From Thiobacillus sp. (GTDB lineage: Bacteria; Pseudomonadota; Gammaproteobacteria; Burkholderiales; Thiobacillaceae), in NCBI GenBank assembly GCA_024710445.1, contig JANJUT010000151.1:1-15799 (forward strand): 15,799 nt of DNA, given 5' to 3'. Shown here in pieces: positions 1 through 6,290 of this stretch. How positions within the stretch are numbered: the stretch's first letter is position 1; every line of letters begins with the position of its first letter. The notes under the pieces were generated by a model, which did no database searches, had not been told where the DNA came from, and saw only the letters and a list, made by a program, of their open reading frames with translations. Made by a program: the position numbers and the translations under genes.

Positions 1-78
1 GCGGAATCGGTAGACGCAGCGGATTCAAAATCCGCCGCTGGTAACAGTGTGGGGGTTCGAGTCCCCCTCCCGGCACCA
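1..78 (+). tRNA. tRNA-Leu(CAA), 5' end outside the window
   Basis: This is the 3' part of a leucine tRNA that decodes UUG. The anticodon stem GCGGA/TCCGC encloses the loop TTCAAAA (24-30), which gives anticodon CAA at 26-28. A long variable arm follows, then the T arm with GGTTCGAGTCC, and an encoded CCA end at 76-78. The D-loop motif GGTAGACGC is visible at 9-17. The first bases of the acceptor stem lie before the window. The gene is the integration target of the downstream element, which supplies the 3' part from the anticodon loop onward, so the tRNA here is reconstituted by the element. Confidence 0.95.
24..72 (+). repeat. Attachment site, left copy (inside tRNA-Leu)
   Basis: These 49 bases are identical to 7666-7714. 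Identity begins exactly at the first base of the anticodon loop and runs through the variable and T arms into the acceptor stem. It breaks at position 73, where the right copy lacks one G. Base 23 (A) differs from its right counterpart (C at 7665). This copy belongs to the complete tRNA gene. Confidence 0.93.
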
Positions 79-140
79 ATAAACACGCGGGGTGTGTGAT
101 TTTCCCGCTTTCCCGGACTTCTACAATTCCGGGCCGACTT
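79..140. promoter_or_regulatory. Left arm-type integrase binding repeats between tRNA and int
   Basis: Two direct copies of GACTTCTACAATT lie at 116-128 and 136-148, exactly 20 bp apart, about two helical turns. The second copy overlaps the TAG stop of the integrase gene (141-143). The core CTTCTACAA recurs twice near the other end of the element, as expected for arm-type sites bound by the N-terminal domain of a tyrosine integrase. No convincing terminator is seen between the convergent tRNA and int genes. Confidence 0.7.
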
Positions 141-1136
141 CTACAATTTCTCCGGCTTCGCTCCAACCGGCTTGACGGTTTCGCCTATCCGCTTGCGGGT
201 GTAGTGCTCAGTCATCGCCCGTGTGGTGTGGCCCAGCAGTTTCTGGGCGTGGTGCAGGTCTTCGGTGTCGGTGGCGGCCTTGGCGCGCAGGTCGCGGAAT
301 TGGAAGCTGACGCCTGCTTTCTCCCTCGCGCGGTCGAAGCCGCCGCGCAGTTCGCTGATGCTTAGTGGCTGGCCTTTTTCGTTCTGGATGAGAGACAGGC
401 CGGATGCGGCGCGCGGGCGGCTTAGGATGCGATCTAAGACGGTTTTCAGGGTGCCGATGATTTCCACCCTTAGCTTCTGCCTGGTCTTGTTCTGCGTCAC
501 CCACAGGAAGCCGTCGCGGATGTCGGCGCGGCGCATTTTCAGCACGTCGGCGGGGCGCTGGCCGGTCAGGTAGGCAATGTCCATGGCCTCCTGTATTGGA
601 GCGCTGGCGGCCTGCCATACAGCCAGGTATTCGGCGTCTTCCACGTACCTGTCGCGCCCTGCTTCCTTGAAGCCCTTGACCCCGGCGCAGGGGTTGGCTG
701 CTGTGGTGTAGCCCCACTCCCGTGCGTGGTTGTATAGGGTCGAGAGCATCGCCTTTTCGCGGTTGGCGCGCACTCTCGCTTTCTCGCCCCGCCGGTTCAT
801 GTATTCCCGCACATCCTGCGGGGTGATGGCGTCAATCGGAACATGCCCGAAGACGCTGACCAGGCGTTCGAGGGCTTCGCGGTAGTCGCGTTGCGTGCGC
901 TGCGCTTTCTGGTTCAGCACTTCGCGCCGGTAGCGTTCGGCGATCACGGCGAAGGTTTTGTCCTGGGTGTCGATCGGCTCGCGTTCGAGCTCGGCCCATT
1001 TCAGCCGCGCCTGGTGAAGGTCATTCCCAAGCGGTATCCACTTGCGCGGCGTCGAATTCGTCACGTAGTAATAGGCTTGGCCCTTCTGGGCCATGTGCGG
1101 CGGCAGGTGGTGGTTCTTGCTCCGCTTGCGTCCCAT
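141..1136 (-). CDS. int: Phage-type tyrosine recombinase (integrase)
   Basis: A 331-residue site-specific recombinase that would integrate and excise the element at the tRNA-Leu site. Residues about 1-55 form a basic arm-binding region (AYYYVTNSTPRKW, 21-33), about 61-145 the core-binding SAM-like domain, and about 165-320 the catalytic domain. Catalytic residues visible are R194 (TGQRPADVL), R284 (FRDLRAK), H303 (LGHTT) and the nucleophile Y312 (EHYTR), with K217 in NKTRQ a candidate for the beta-hairpin lysine. The position of the usual His in HxxR is Arg281. The ATG at 1136 is chosen because it lies 2 bp after the stop of the upstream DUF4224 gene; an in-frame extension to 1295 would overlap that gene fully. 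It is the last gene of the replication operon and abuts the attachment site. Confidence 0.93.
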   Translation of the reverse strand: MGRKRSKNHHLPPHMAQKGQAYYYVTNSTPRKWIPLGNDLHQARLKWAELEREPIDTQDKTFAVIAERYRREVLNQKAQRTQRDYREALERLVSVFGHVPIDAITPQDVREYMNRRGEKARVRANREKAMLSTLYNHAREWGYTTAANPCAGVKGFKEAGRDRYVEDAEYLAVWQAASAPIQEAMDIAYLTGQRPADVLKMRRADIRDGFLWVTQNKTRQKLRVEIIGTLKTVLDRILSRPRAASGLSLIQNEKGQPLSISELRGGFDRAREKAGVSFQFRDLRAKAATDTEDLHHAQKLLGHTTRAMTEHYTRKRIGETVKPVGAKPEKL

Positions 1137-1138
1137 GG

Positions 1139-1366
1139 TCAGCGGATGGCGTCGAAATTGGGGCGGTGGGTGCGTGCTTCGGACGTGTCGAGCCTGGCGC
1201 CGCCCAGCATGGCTTCCATGTGGGCGCGCGAGACGATGGGGCGGCCGGCCGCATTGGTGGTGAATTTCCATCCCTCGGCTTGTAGCCATTCGCACTGGCG
1301 CTTGTGCAGGGCTCGCCCGGTGAGCTCGCGCATTTCTTCTGCGGTCAGGAAGGCGGGTGCGTTCAT
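1139..1366 (-). CDS. DUF4224 small protein, possible excisionase-like partner of the integrase
   Basis: A 75-residue protein. Residues 6-45 match the pattern of DUF4224 proteins: FLTAEEMRELTG, then a Trp-rich turn (CEWLQAEGWKF), then NAAGRPIVSR (39-48). Members of this family are commonly encoded just upstream of phage integrases; their biochemical role is not established, although a small DNA-binding directionality role like Xis is plausible. Its ATG overlaps the TGA of the upstream HTH gene as ATGA (1363-1366), and the integrase ATG follows its stop by 2 bp, so the three are probably translationally coupled. Identification is by motif recall, not by search. Confidence 0.75.
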   Translation of the reverse strand: MNAPAFLTAEEMRELTGRALHKRQCEWLQAEGWKFTTNAAGRPIVSRAHMEAMLGGARLDTSEARTHRPNFDAIR

Positions 1367-2025
1367 GCGGCTTTTTTTACCGGTTTCAGTTTGAAAATTC
1401 GTGCCGTGTTGATCTGCCCAAATAGTTCGCCGATGCGGTCGCGTATGTGGGCGATTTCATCCACCACGCCCTGATTGACGAAGAGCTCGCGCAGGCGGTT
1501 GTTTTCTTCGGTCTTCGCGGCAATGGCTTCGCGCAGTTTTTGGTTTTCTCGCCGCACTGCGTCGCGCTCGCCCTGGGTATATTGCAGGGCGGCGAAGTCG
1601 TGTGGCTGTACCGCCATTCTGCCCACGTCTGGCGAGACGAAGCATCCATCCTTCGCAATGAACCAGCCATCCCATTTCGCATGCGAGAGGCGGAAGGCCG
1701 CCGATTCGTACACCAGCCGCAGCAGTTCGAATGCCATGAAGGGTATGGTTTTCAGGCCCGATTCCCACTCGCGCAGTGTCTTTACGCTGACGCGTAAGTA
1801 GGCGGCGGTCTTGGCCTGGCTCAGTCCCATCACGTGCTGACGGAGATACACGAAGCTATCCGGACTGATTTCGGTGCGCTGCGAGCATTGCACCCACTGA
1901 GGATGGTATCCGGGGAAGGCGAGCTCGATTGCTTTGGAGGTCGGCTCGATGGCTTGCATCCAGTACGCCCAGCGCGTCTTTTCTGACGGGCAAGCAGTGG
2001 CCTTTGGCTTGTGCTTTCTGGTCAT
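1363..2025 (-). CDS. HTH plus coiled-coil protein, DUF3653/VC1465 (XafT)-like
   Basis: A 220-residue protein. Residues 57-91 form a helix-turn-helix (LRQHVMGLSQAKTAAYLRVS, then VKTLREWESG). This is followed by ELLRLVYES and the WDGWFIAKDGCFVSPDVGR block (118-136), which resembles DUF3653/VC1465 phage proteins. VC1465 of the TLC satellite phage of Vibrio cholerae (XafT) is known as an activator of Xer recombination. Residues about 153-202 have heptad-like Leu/Ile spacing and predict a coiled coil. The start at 2025 is preferred over an in-frame upstream start at 2157 because the ATG overlaps the rep stop as ATGA and GGGGGA lies upstream. The role is inferred: a recombination accessory factor or a regulator. 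Family assignment is from memory and moderately sure. Confidence 0.6.
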   Translation of the reverse strand: MTRKHKPKATACPSEKTRWAYWMQAIEPTSKAIELAFPGYHPQWVQCSQRTEISPDSFVYLRQHVMGLSQAKTAAYLRVSVKTLREWESGLKTIPFMAFELLRLVYESAAFRLSHAKWDGWFIAKDGCFVSPDVGRMAVQPHDFAALQYTQGERDAVRRENQKLREAIAAKTEENNRLRELFVNQGVVDEIAHIRDRIGELFGQINTARIFKLKPVKKAA

Positions 2026-3812
2026 GGTGCTATTCTTTCCCCCGTCAAATCTGTATTTTTTAGCCGCCCGGCTGGATGAATTCCGAAGGGCGGCTTTTCT
2101 TTTTCCTGCCTTCGTCGGTTCGCGCGCACGGTTGCTTCGTGATGGCCCGTGAAGCATTCACCCGAACTCAGTGTGTTACCCGGAGAGCCCCGTAAATCAA
2201 GCCCCGTACAGTTAATGACACGAGTCCAAGGGGAGGAAAGGCGGGCGTTTTCGCCTTCGACTTCTGTGTCACGAAGCCTGATTTCCCAGCGAGCGCCGCG
2301 TGTGATGAATTCGACCGGATTTCCGTTCGCAACGGGGATGCTGAGGCCGATTACTCGGCGGCTTTTCTCGCCCCGGTAGCGGGCGCTTTCCTCTTCCTGC
2401 CACAGGGGCGCGAGGCGAGCGGCCTTGTCGGTTTGCAGGTGCAGGTAGTCGGCGAAACGTCCTTCGTCTGCGGCTTTCCAGACTGCGCCGAACAAGGCTT
2501 CTTGGGCTGGCGTGAGTTCGCGCAAACGGCGCAGTTCGCGCCAGATGGTGATAGACGGAGTGCCGAAGGGCTGGAATTGCCGAAATCCCCACTGGCGCGC
2601 CCACGCGACGGCGCGCGGAGCGGAAGTAGATCCAGCATCGCCGCTTTCGTAATCGACCCCCACGCCCTCGCCGTCAAGGTTCTTGGCGATGTACTTTGCT
2701 ACATAGGCAACCGCGCCGCCCTTGGCCTTGTCGATGATTTCAACCTTGAAGCGATGTTCGGATGCGCCTGGCTCATCAGGGTCGGCACGCATGGCGTAGT
2801 AGCGCAGGATTGCCAGCAGTTCGGCTTCGTGCTCTGGCTTCACGAAAACCAGCATGTGCCAATGCGGCGTGCCGTCGTGGTGCGGCTCAACGACGCGCAG
2901 TCCGAAGTAGTCGATACCCTGCCGACCGAGCTTAGCGCGCGCGGGCTCCCACACGTTGCTTTGCAGGTAGCCTTGCGCGTGCTTTGGCGTGCTGCCGCCG
3001 AATTTTGGATTTGCCACACCGCTGCCAGACAGCCTGGCATGCATCCGGCTTGGGCAGGTGATAGTCAGGAAGAGGCCGCGGTAGCCGATGCGGTCGGCGT
3101 GATGCTCGATTCCCTTCACTCGCACCATGACTTCGGCGCGTCGATTCTTGGGGTTGCTCAGGCTGTGCTCCGCGAGTTCGTCGAGTGTGATGCTCTCTCC
3201 GGTTTCGACGTTCACGGCTTCCATGCTGGAAAGCAGGTGAGCGTTACTGCGTTGCTGACTTTCGAAGCGCGAATAGGCCTCGTCAGAGAGATAGGCGGCC
3301 GCGTGCTTATGCACGAATCCCATTCGAATGAAAGCGGCCTCGGCTTTCTGGAACTGGCGGCGAAGTTTGCGCCGCCACCAGTGTTGCGAGGTCATGCGGT
3401 TGACGATTTTCGCGAAGTCGTCACGGTGCGGCGGCTCGATCCTGTAACGTTCGGCCAGCTCGAAGAGCGCGCGGCATGCGCTGCCTTCATTGCGGTATTG
3501 CGTGATGACGCGCCATGCAGCATTGGCAGCCTGCCTTGCTGCGTCGCTGATTTCATCGGCGGTCGCGGTCAGGCTTACCGGGTTCTGGAATTGTTCGCCG
3601 ATTTCGAGTATTGCGAGATTGGCGAGGCGGCGGCCTTGGGCGCGCAGGTTTTCGGCGTAGCCTTTGACCAGGCGGACGTGGTATCGCGCCGGGATGCTGT
3701 TCAGGATGCCCGCCGCCCACAGCCGGTCGGAATGTTCCGGGGTTGCTGCCTCAAGTGCAGTGCGGATTTTTGGCGTGAGGGCGTCCCAAGCCTCCCGCGA
3801 TTGCTTGCGCAT
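2022..3812 (-). CDS. P2 gpA-like HUH endonuclease, rolling-circle replication initiator
   Basis: A 596-residue replication initiator that would nick its origin and attach covalently to the 5' end. Visible HUH motifs are the beta-strand motif FLTITCPS (248-255), the metal-binding HWH at 317-319 (in GTPHWHMLVF), and a two-tyrosine motif AYVAKYIAKN with Y370 and Y374 spaced as in P2 gpA (YxxxY). GFRQFQPFG (409-417) and SPWTRVINCT (527-536) are further recurrent blocks of this family. The length is close to that of gpA-family proteins. The ATG at 3812 is 11 bp after the stop of the upstream gene, with GAGAG about 11 nt ahead. Its TGA overlaps the next ATG. In P2 the origin lies inside gene A, so the origin here may also be within this gene. 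It is the key evidence that the element makes a replicating circle. Confidence 0.92.
   Translation of the reverse strand: MRKQSREAWDALTPKIRTALEAATPEHSDRLWAAGILNSIPARYHVRLVKGYAENLRAQGRRLANLAILEIGEQFQNPVSLTATADEISDAARQAANAAWRVITQYRNEGSACRALFELAERYRIEPPHRDDFAKIVNRMTSQHWWRRKLRRQFQKAEAAFIRMGFVHKHAAAYLSDEAYSRFESQQRSNAHLLSSMEAVNVETGESITLDELAEHSLSNPKNRRAEVMVRVKGIEHHADRIGYRGLFLTITCPSRMHARLSGSGVANPKFGGSTPKHAQGYLQSNVWEPARAKLGRQGIDYFGLRVVEPHHDGTPHWHMLVFVKPEHEAELLAILRYYAMRADPDEPGASEHRFKVEIIDKAKGGAVAYVAKYIAKNLDGEGVGVDYESGDAGSTSAPRAVAWARQWGFRQFQPFGTPSITIWRELRRLRELTPAQEALFGAVWKAADEGRFADYLHLQTDKAARLAPLWQEEESARYRGEKSRRVIGLSIPVANGNPVEFITRGARWEIRLRDTEVEGENARLSSPWTRVINCTGLDLRGSPGNTLSSGECFTGHHEATVRANRRRQEKEKPPFGIHPAGRLKNTDLTGERIAP
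2062..2104 (+). terminator. Hairpin with plus-strand T-tract inside the 3' end of rep
   Basis: AGCCGCCC (2062-2069) pairs with GGGCGGCT (2088-2095) across an 18-nt loop, followed on the plus strand by TTTTCTTTTT (ending at 2104). This is the form of an intrinsic terminator for plus-strand transcripts, yet all genes nearby are on the minus strand. On the minus strand the stem is followed by an A-run, so it would not stop the operon. It could block antisense transcription, shape the mRNA just before the start of the next gene, or be part of a replication origin. The stem is certain; the function is not. Confidence 0.5.
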
Positions 3813-3823
3813 GGCGGGTGCTC

Positions 3824-4084
3824 TCAGTGGTAGTAGGGCAGGTAGCGCGGCTGGATGGCGAGTTGCAAACCGCTCGCGATCAGCACGTCTTTTACCAGTT
3901 CCAAGGCGTCTTCACGCGTTGGCATGGCGGCGGCGGATGCTTCTTCCCCGAAATGCAGCGTTGTGGTTTCGGCGTCGGCATCGACCAAATACATACCGGC
4001 GACCGGGCAATACAGGAGGTAGCAGGCTGGGATGGCCTCGCGGTGAGTTTTGCGGGACGTTGCCCGGCGTTGTTTTCTGTTCAT
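3824..4084 (-). CDS. Small basic N-terminus protein of unknown function, 86 aa
   Basis: Not recognised. The protein starts MNRKQRRATSRKTHR, a strongly basic opening that I recall from many small phage proteins. A less basic body follows with DADAETTTLHFGEE (36-49) and an amphipathic stretch EDALELVKDVLIASG. The end, QPRYLPYYH, is rich in aromatic residues. The ATG at 4084 is preferred to an in-frame start at 4195, because that extension would overlap the 44-residue gene. The Shine-Dalgarno signal is weak. It lies directly upstream of rep (11 bp gap), so it may modulate replication or bind DNA; this is inference from position and charge only. Confidence 0.6.
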   Translation of the reverse strand: MNRKQRRATSRKTHREAIPACYLLYCPVAGMYLVDADAETTTLHFGEEASAAAMPTREDALELVKDVLIASGLQLAIQPRYLPYYH

Positions 4085-4124
4085 GGTGTCAAATCCGTTT
4101 GTGATTGAAGGTCGGCGCGGCTTG

Positions 4125-4259
4125 TTATTTTTGGTTTGCAGCGTCGGCCTTTTTCTTGTGGGCCATGGAGAGCAGCACGACCACAGCCAGCACAAAGCCG
4201 ATTGTCTGCGCCGCCTTGCCCGATGCTGGAAACATTGGGACGGGTAGTTTCACAGCCAT
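4125..4259 (-). CDS. 44-residue single-pass membrane peptide
   Basis: A short frame of 44 residues. A hydrophobic helix spans about 18-33 (QTIGFVLAVVVLLSMA), followed by a basic patch HKKK (34-37) and a polar tail, so the C-terminus would face the cytoplasm. The ATG at 4259 is preceded by GAGGA at good spacing, and overlaps the stop of the upstream XRE gene by 10 bp, which supports real translation. No signal peptide is apparent. Its size, single helix and basic C-terminus recall filamentous phage coat or small satellite membrane proteins, but no sequence family is recognised. Confidence 0.6.
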   Translation of the reverse strand: MAVKLPVPMFPASGKAAQTIGFVLAVVVLLSMAHKKKADAANQK

Positions 4260-4978
4260 GACTGTTCCTCCTCGGCTTTCGGTACTTTGGTGGCGCTTTC
4301 AGGGTCGGTAGTCTGGCTTGGTTGGTTGGCCGGTCGGGTGTTCACCCAGTTGGCGATGACGCCGGTAAAGGCACTGGCGAAGGTGTCGTTCATCACGTCA
4401 CGCACGGTCTTGGCATCTTCGCCTTCGTCGGTGTCGCGGTAAACGAAGCTTTTGCCCTGTACCAGGCTGGCAAGCACGAAATTCGCGGCCATGGTGGCGA
4501 TTGCCTCTTGCAGGTCGGTTTCGGTTTCACCGTCCCATTGCCCGAGCGTCAGTAACCCGCCTTCCTTGGCATCCTTACTCAGAAGCTCTTCCAGGCGAAT
4601 TTCGTTTTCTTCCATCTGACGGATGATCTTCAGCACGTCGGGAGCGGGAATGTCAGGGCTGATGGCGAAGTGCAGGCAGGCAATCGCCGTGCTGCGTAGT
4701 GCGGGCGATTCTTTGAGGTCGGAGGCTGCGAGGCCTTCGGTTTGGCCGAAACTCAGGTCGAGTTCTTCGCCGTTGGATTGGGCCTCTTCCAGTTTTCCCT
4801 TGAAGAATTCCACCAGCTTTTTCTGCTGGCCGGTGGTCAGGCGGTTGGTGCCGCCGTTTTCAAAGTCGGAGATATAGACGCGGTTCAGACCGGTTGCGGC
4901 TGCTACGTCACCTTGGGAAAGGCTGAGTTCCCGGCGTGCCGTGCGGCACTGGTCGGGGGTAATGATGGTTTGCGACAT
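4250..4978 (-). CDS. XRE-family transcriptional regulator, first gene of the replication operon
   Basis: A 242-residue protein with an N-terminal XRE helix-turn-helix at about 8-60 (CRTARRELSLSQGDVAAATG, then LNRVYISDFENG). The C-terminal two thirds (about 70-242) are acidic and unrecognised, without a LexA/S24 peptidase motif that I can see. The ATG at 4978 has AAGGTG five bases upstream. A good sigma-70 promoter (5012-5040) and an inverted repeat overlapping the expected transcription start lie just upstream. The protein may bind there and autoregulate the operon that ends in rep and int, like a Cro- or Cox-type switch protein; this is inference. The final codons overlap the 44-residue membrane gene. 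Confidence 0.85.
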   Translation of the reverse strand: MSQTIITPDQCRTARRELSLSQGDVAAATGLNRVYISDFENGGTNRLTTGQQKKLVEFFKGKLEEAQSNGEELDLSFGQTEGLAASDLKESPALRSTAIACLHFAISPDIPAPDVLKIIRQMEENEIRLEELLSKDAKEGGLLTLGQWDGETETDLQEAIATMAANFVLASLVQGKSFVYRDTDEGEDAKTVRDVMNDTFASAFTGVIANWVNTRPANQPSQTTDPESATKVPKAEEEQSWL

Positions 4979-4988
4979 GGTTCACCTT

Positions 4989-5007
4989 GCGTGTGAAATA
5001 AACACGC
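4989..5007. promoter_or_regulatory. Operator-like inverted repeat at the replication operon promoter
   Basis: GCGTGT (4989-4994) and ACACGC (5002-5007) form a perfect 6-bp dyad with a 7-nt AT-rich spacer. It lies just downstream of the -10 box on the minus strand, covering the expected transcription start, so a bound repressor would block initiation. A second short dyad, ATGTAAACAT (5022-5031), lies between -35 and -10. One of the two XRE proteins is the likely ligand. Confidence 0.55.
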
Positions 5008-5011
5008 TGCA

Positions 5012-5040
5012 TTTTTAGCAGATGTAAACATACTATGCAA
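5012..5040 (-). promoter_or_regulatory. Sigma-70 promoter of the replication/integration operon
   Basis: On the minus strand TTGCAT (5040-5035) and TAAAAA (5017-5012) are separated by exactly 17 bases. Initiation near 5005 would give a leader of about 27 nt to the XRE start at 4978. It is the only good promoter I see between the CI-like gene and int, so the seven genes from 4978 to 141 probably form one operon. Confidence 0.6.
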
Positions 5041-5062
5041 GATGAATATAAAATATTCTTTT

Positions 5063-5722
5063 CTATTTCTTTTTTGGACTGGCTCCTTCGCGCTTGGCTA
5101 CGAGGCTTCGTAGAGCGTCGGCTATTTCCAAGAACTGCTTGTTTGCTTCTTCAGTGTTGGCCGTCCACGACTTATCCCACCCCATCAGCATGCTATTCAT
5201 TATCCGCATAATCGCCAGGCGGGTATGGTGATGCTGCTTGCTGAAAGCATAGGTCAACATGGCGAAGAACTCGGGATCGCTGGTCGAGAAGCCCTCGTAT
5301 CTTGCGTTATCCGCCAAGTTTTCGAATGGGTCATCTGTGCCGTAAATCAGTTGGCTGGGCGATACCCGCAGGGATTCGCACAGCATCCGAAGTTCACGCG
5401 GAGAGGGGCGGCTTTTCCCCGTTTCATAGAACGAGAGTACTGCGCGGGAAATGCCTTTCCCTTCTGTGTCTGCTTGCTTGGTGAGTTCAGCAAGTTCGCC
5501 CTGGGTGAGCTTTGAGGCTTCGCGTGCCTCCTGAAGGCGTTGCCCAAGTTCAAGCTCAGGTTCTTGGTCTGATATGCCAATCGGTGGATGTTTACGGTGC
5601 ATGACATCTTCGGCGACCTGTCTGTCGATTAACTCTGCCTGGCTCGCAAAGGTATCCAATTTCGCATCATGCTGGCGCTTTACTTTCCCCTTGGATTTCT
5701 TTGTTTTTCGGGTATCAGTCAT
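5063..5722 (-). CDS. XRE-family regulator, CI-like repressor candidate
   Basis: A 219-residue protein with a Lys/Arg-rich N-terminal tail (1-20), a helix-turn-helix at about 59-127 (LGQRLQEAREASKLTQGELAEL; SFYETGKSRPSPRELRMLCE; LRVSPSQLIYG) and a C-terminal helical part ending in a Lys-rich tail. The GKSRPSPREL pattern is typical of XRE repressors. It is encoded just upstream of, and in the same direction as, the promoter of the replication operon, so it is the best candidate for the repressor that keeps the element quiescent. The ATG at 5722 lacks an obvious Shine-Dalgarno signal. An out-of-frame 11-codon frame (5750-5715) overlaps the start and could act as a coupled leader, although this is weak. 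Confidence 0.82.
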   Translation of the reverse strand: MTDTRKTKKSKGKVKRQHDAKLDTFASQAELIDRQVAEDVMHRKHPPIGISDQEPELELGQRLQEAREASKLTQGELAELTKQADTEGKGISRAVLSFYETGKSRPSPRELRMLCESLRVSPSQLIYGTDDPFENLADNARYEGFSTSDPEFFAMLTYAFSKQHHHTRLAIMRIMNSMLMGWDKSWTANTEEANKQFLEIADALRSLVAKREGASPKKK

Positions 5723-5816
5723 GCTTGGCTGTGTCGTTTTCGGCGGTCATGCAATTCTTGGAGTTCCTTGTAATTCGGACGTTTGACAGGTTTTCTGGCT
5801 TGTGATTGCTTGGAAA

Positions 5817-6179
5817 TCAAGCTTCACACTTGAAGCGCATTGCTATTTGGTAGTCATCTTCACTTGAAAGCGTTGGGATGTACCGAAATGTAGTTGCGGC
5901 AACAATTTCAGACACCTTGTTAAAGGTGTTGTTTGTGCTTTCTGAAACTAAGCCCTTGTATTCAACTTTTTGGTCAAGAACGACAAATCTTAAATGTCTT
6001 TGTTCGCATGTGGTTTTCGCAGAATGAAGGGCAGATGAAAGTGCCACTTCATTGCTTTCACCTGTGGTCGACACTAGATAAATTCCACCTTCACCCGGTA
6101 TGACATTTCCCATTTTTGGGGTTGAAGAGCATCCCGTAACGATAGCAGCAGCTAAGAAAATATAGACAATCCGGTACAT
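5817..6179 (-). CDS. Small lipoprotein of unknown function, 120 aa
   Basis: The N-terminus MYRIVYIFLAAAIVTGC is a lipoprotein signal peptide with lipobox VTGC (14-17) and acylated Cys17. Ser18-Ser19 after the Cys predicts the outer membrane. The mature part of about 104 residues has only one internal Cys pair candidate (Cys58 region and the near-terminal Cys) and no recognised domain. The start is supported by a near-perfect ribosome site AGAGGAGG just before the ATG. Codon use is visibly AT-richer than in the replication genes, as for the neighbouring Fic gene. Together they look like accessory cargo; an envelope effect such as surface exclusion of phage is possible but not shown. Confidence 0.8.
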   Translation of the reverse strand: MYRIVYIFLAAAIVTGCSSTPKMGNVIPGEGGIYLVSTTGESNEVALSSALHSAKTTCEQRHLRFVVLDQKVEYKGLVSESTNNTFNKVSEIVAATTFRYIPTLSSEDDYQIAMRFKCEA

Positions 6180-6192
6180 TTCTCCTCCTCTG

Positions 6193-6238
6193 AGAACGCT
6201 AATTTATCTCGTGATTGGGCCCGATAAAGCTGCGTTCT
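6193..6238. promoter_or_regulatory. Nested inverted repeat between the Fic and lipoprotein genes
   Basis: The outer arms AGAACGC (6193-6199) and GCGTTCT (6232-6238) and inner arms TTTATC (6203-6208) and GATAAA (6223-6228) are perfect, separated by symmetrical 3-nt internal loops. On the minus strand the structure ends just before the AGGAGG ribosome site of the lipoprotein gene. There is no T-run, so it is not a standard terminator. It may be an RNA stem controlling translation or an operator. Confidence 0.45.
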
Positions 6239-6290
6239 TCGGTTCCATCTGGTAACCGTAGCCAGCTTGCCAATAGCCTCTGGCAGCATT

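Noticed and set aside
83..108. Possible terminator after the tRNA gene
   Set aside because: The stems ACAC/GTGT and GCGGG/CCCGC are short and compete with each other, and no proper T-run follows the better one.
843..1394. A 183-codon plus-strand frame opposite int and the DUF4224 gene
   Set aside because: It spans two coupled minus-strand genes and has no family features.
2433..3833. A 466-codon open frame on the plus strand opposite rep
   Set aside because: The minus-strand frame carries full HUH motifs and a coupled operon context. The antisense frame has no recognisable domain and is a codon-bias shadow.
5715..5750. An 11-codon leader frame overlapping the start of the CI-like gene
   Set aside because: It is very short with a weak ribosome site; it is noted only as a possible coupling device.
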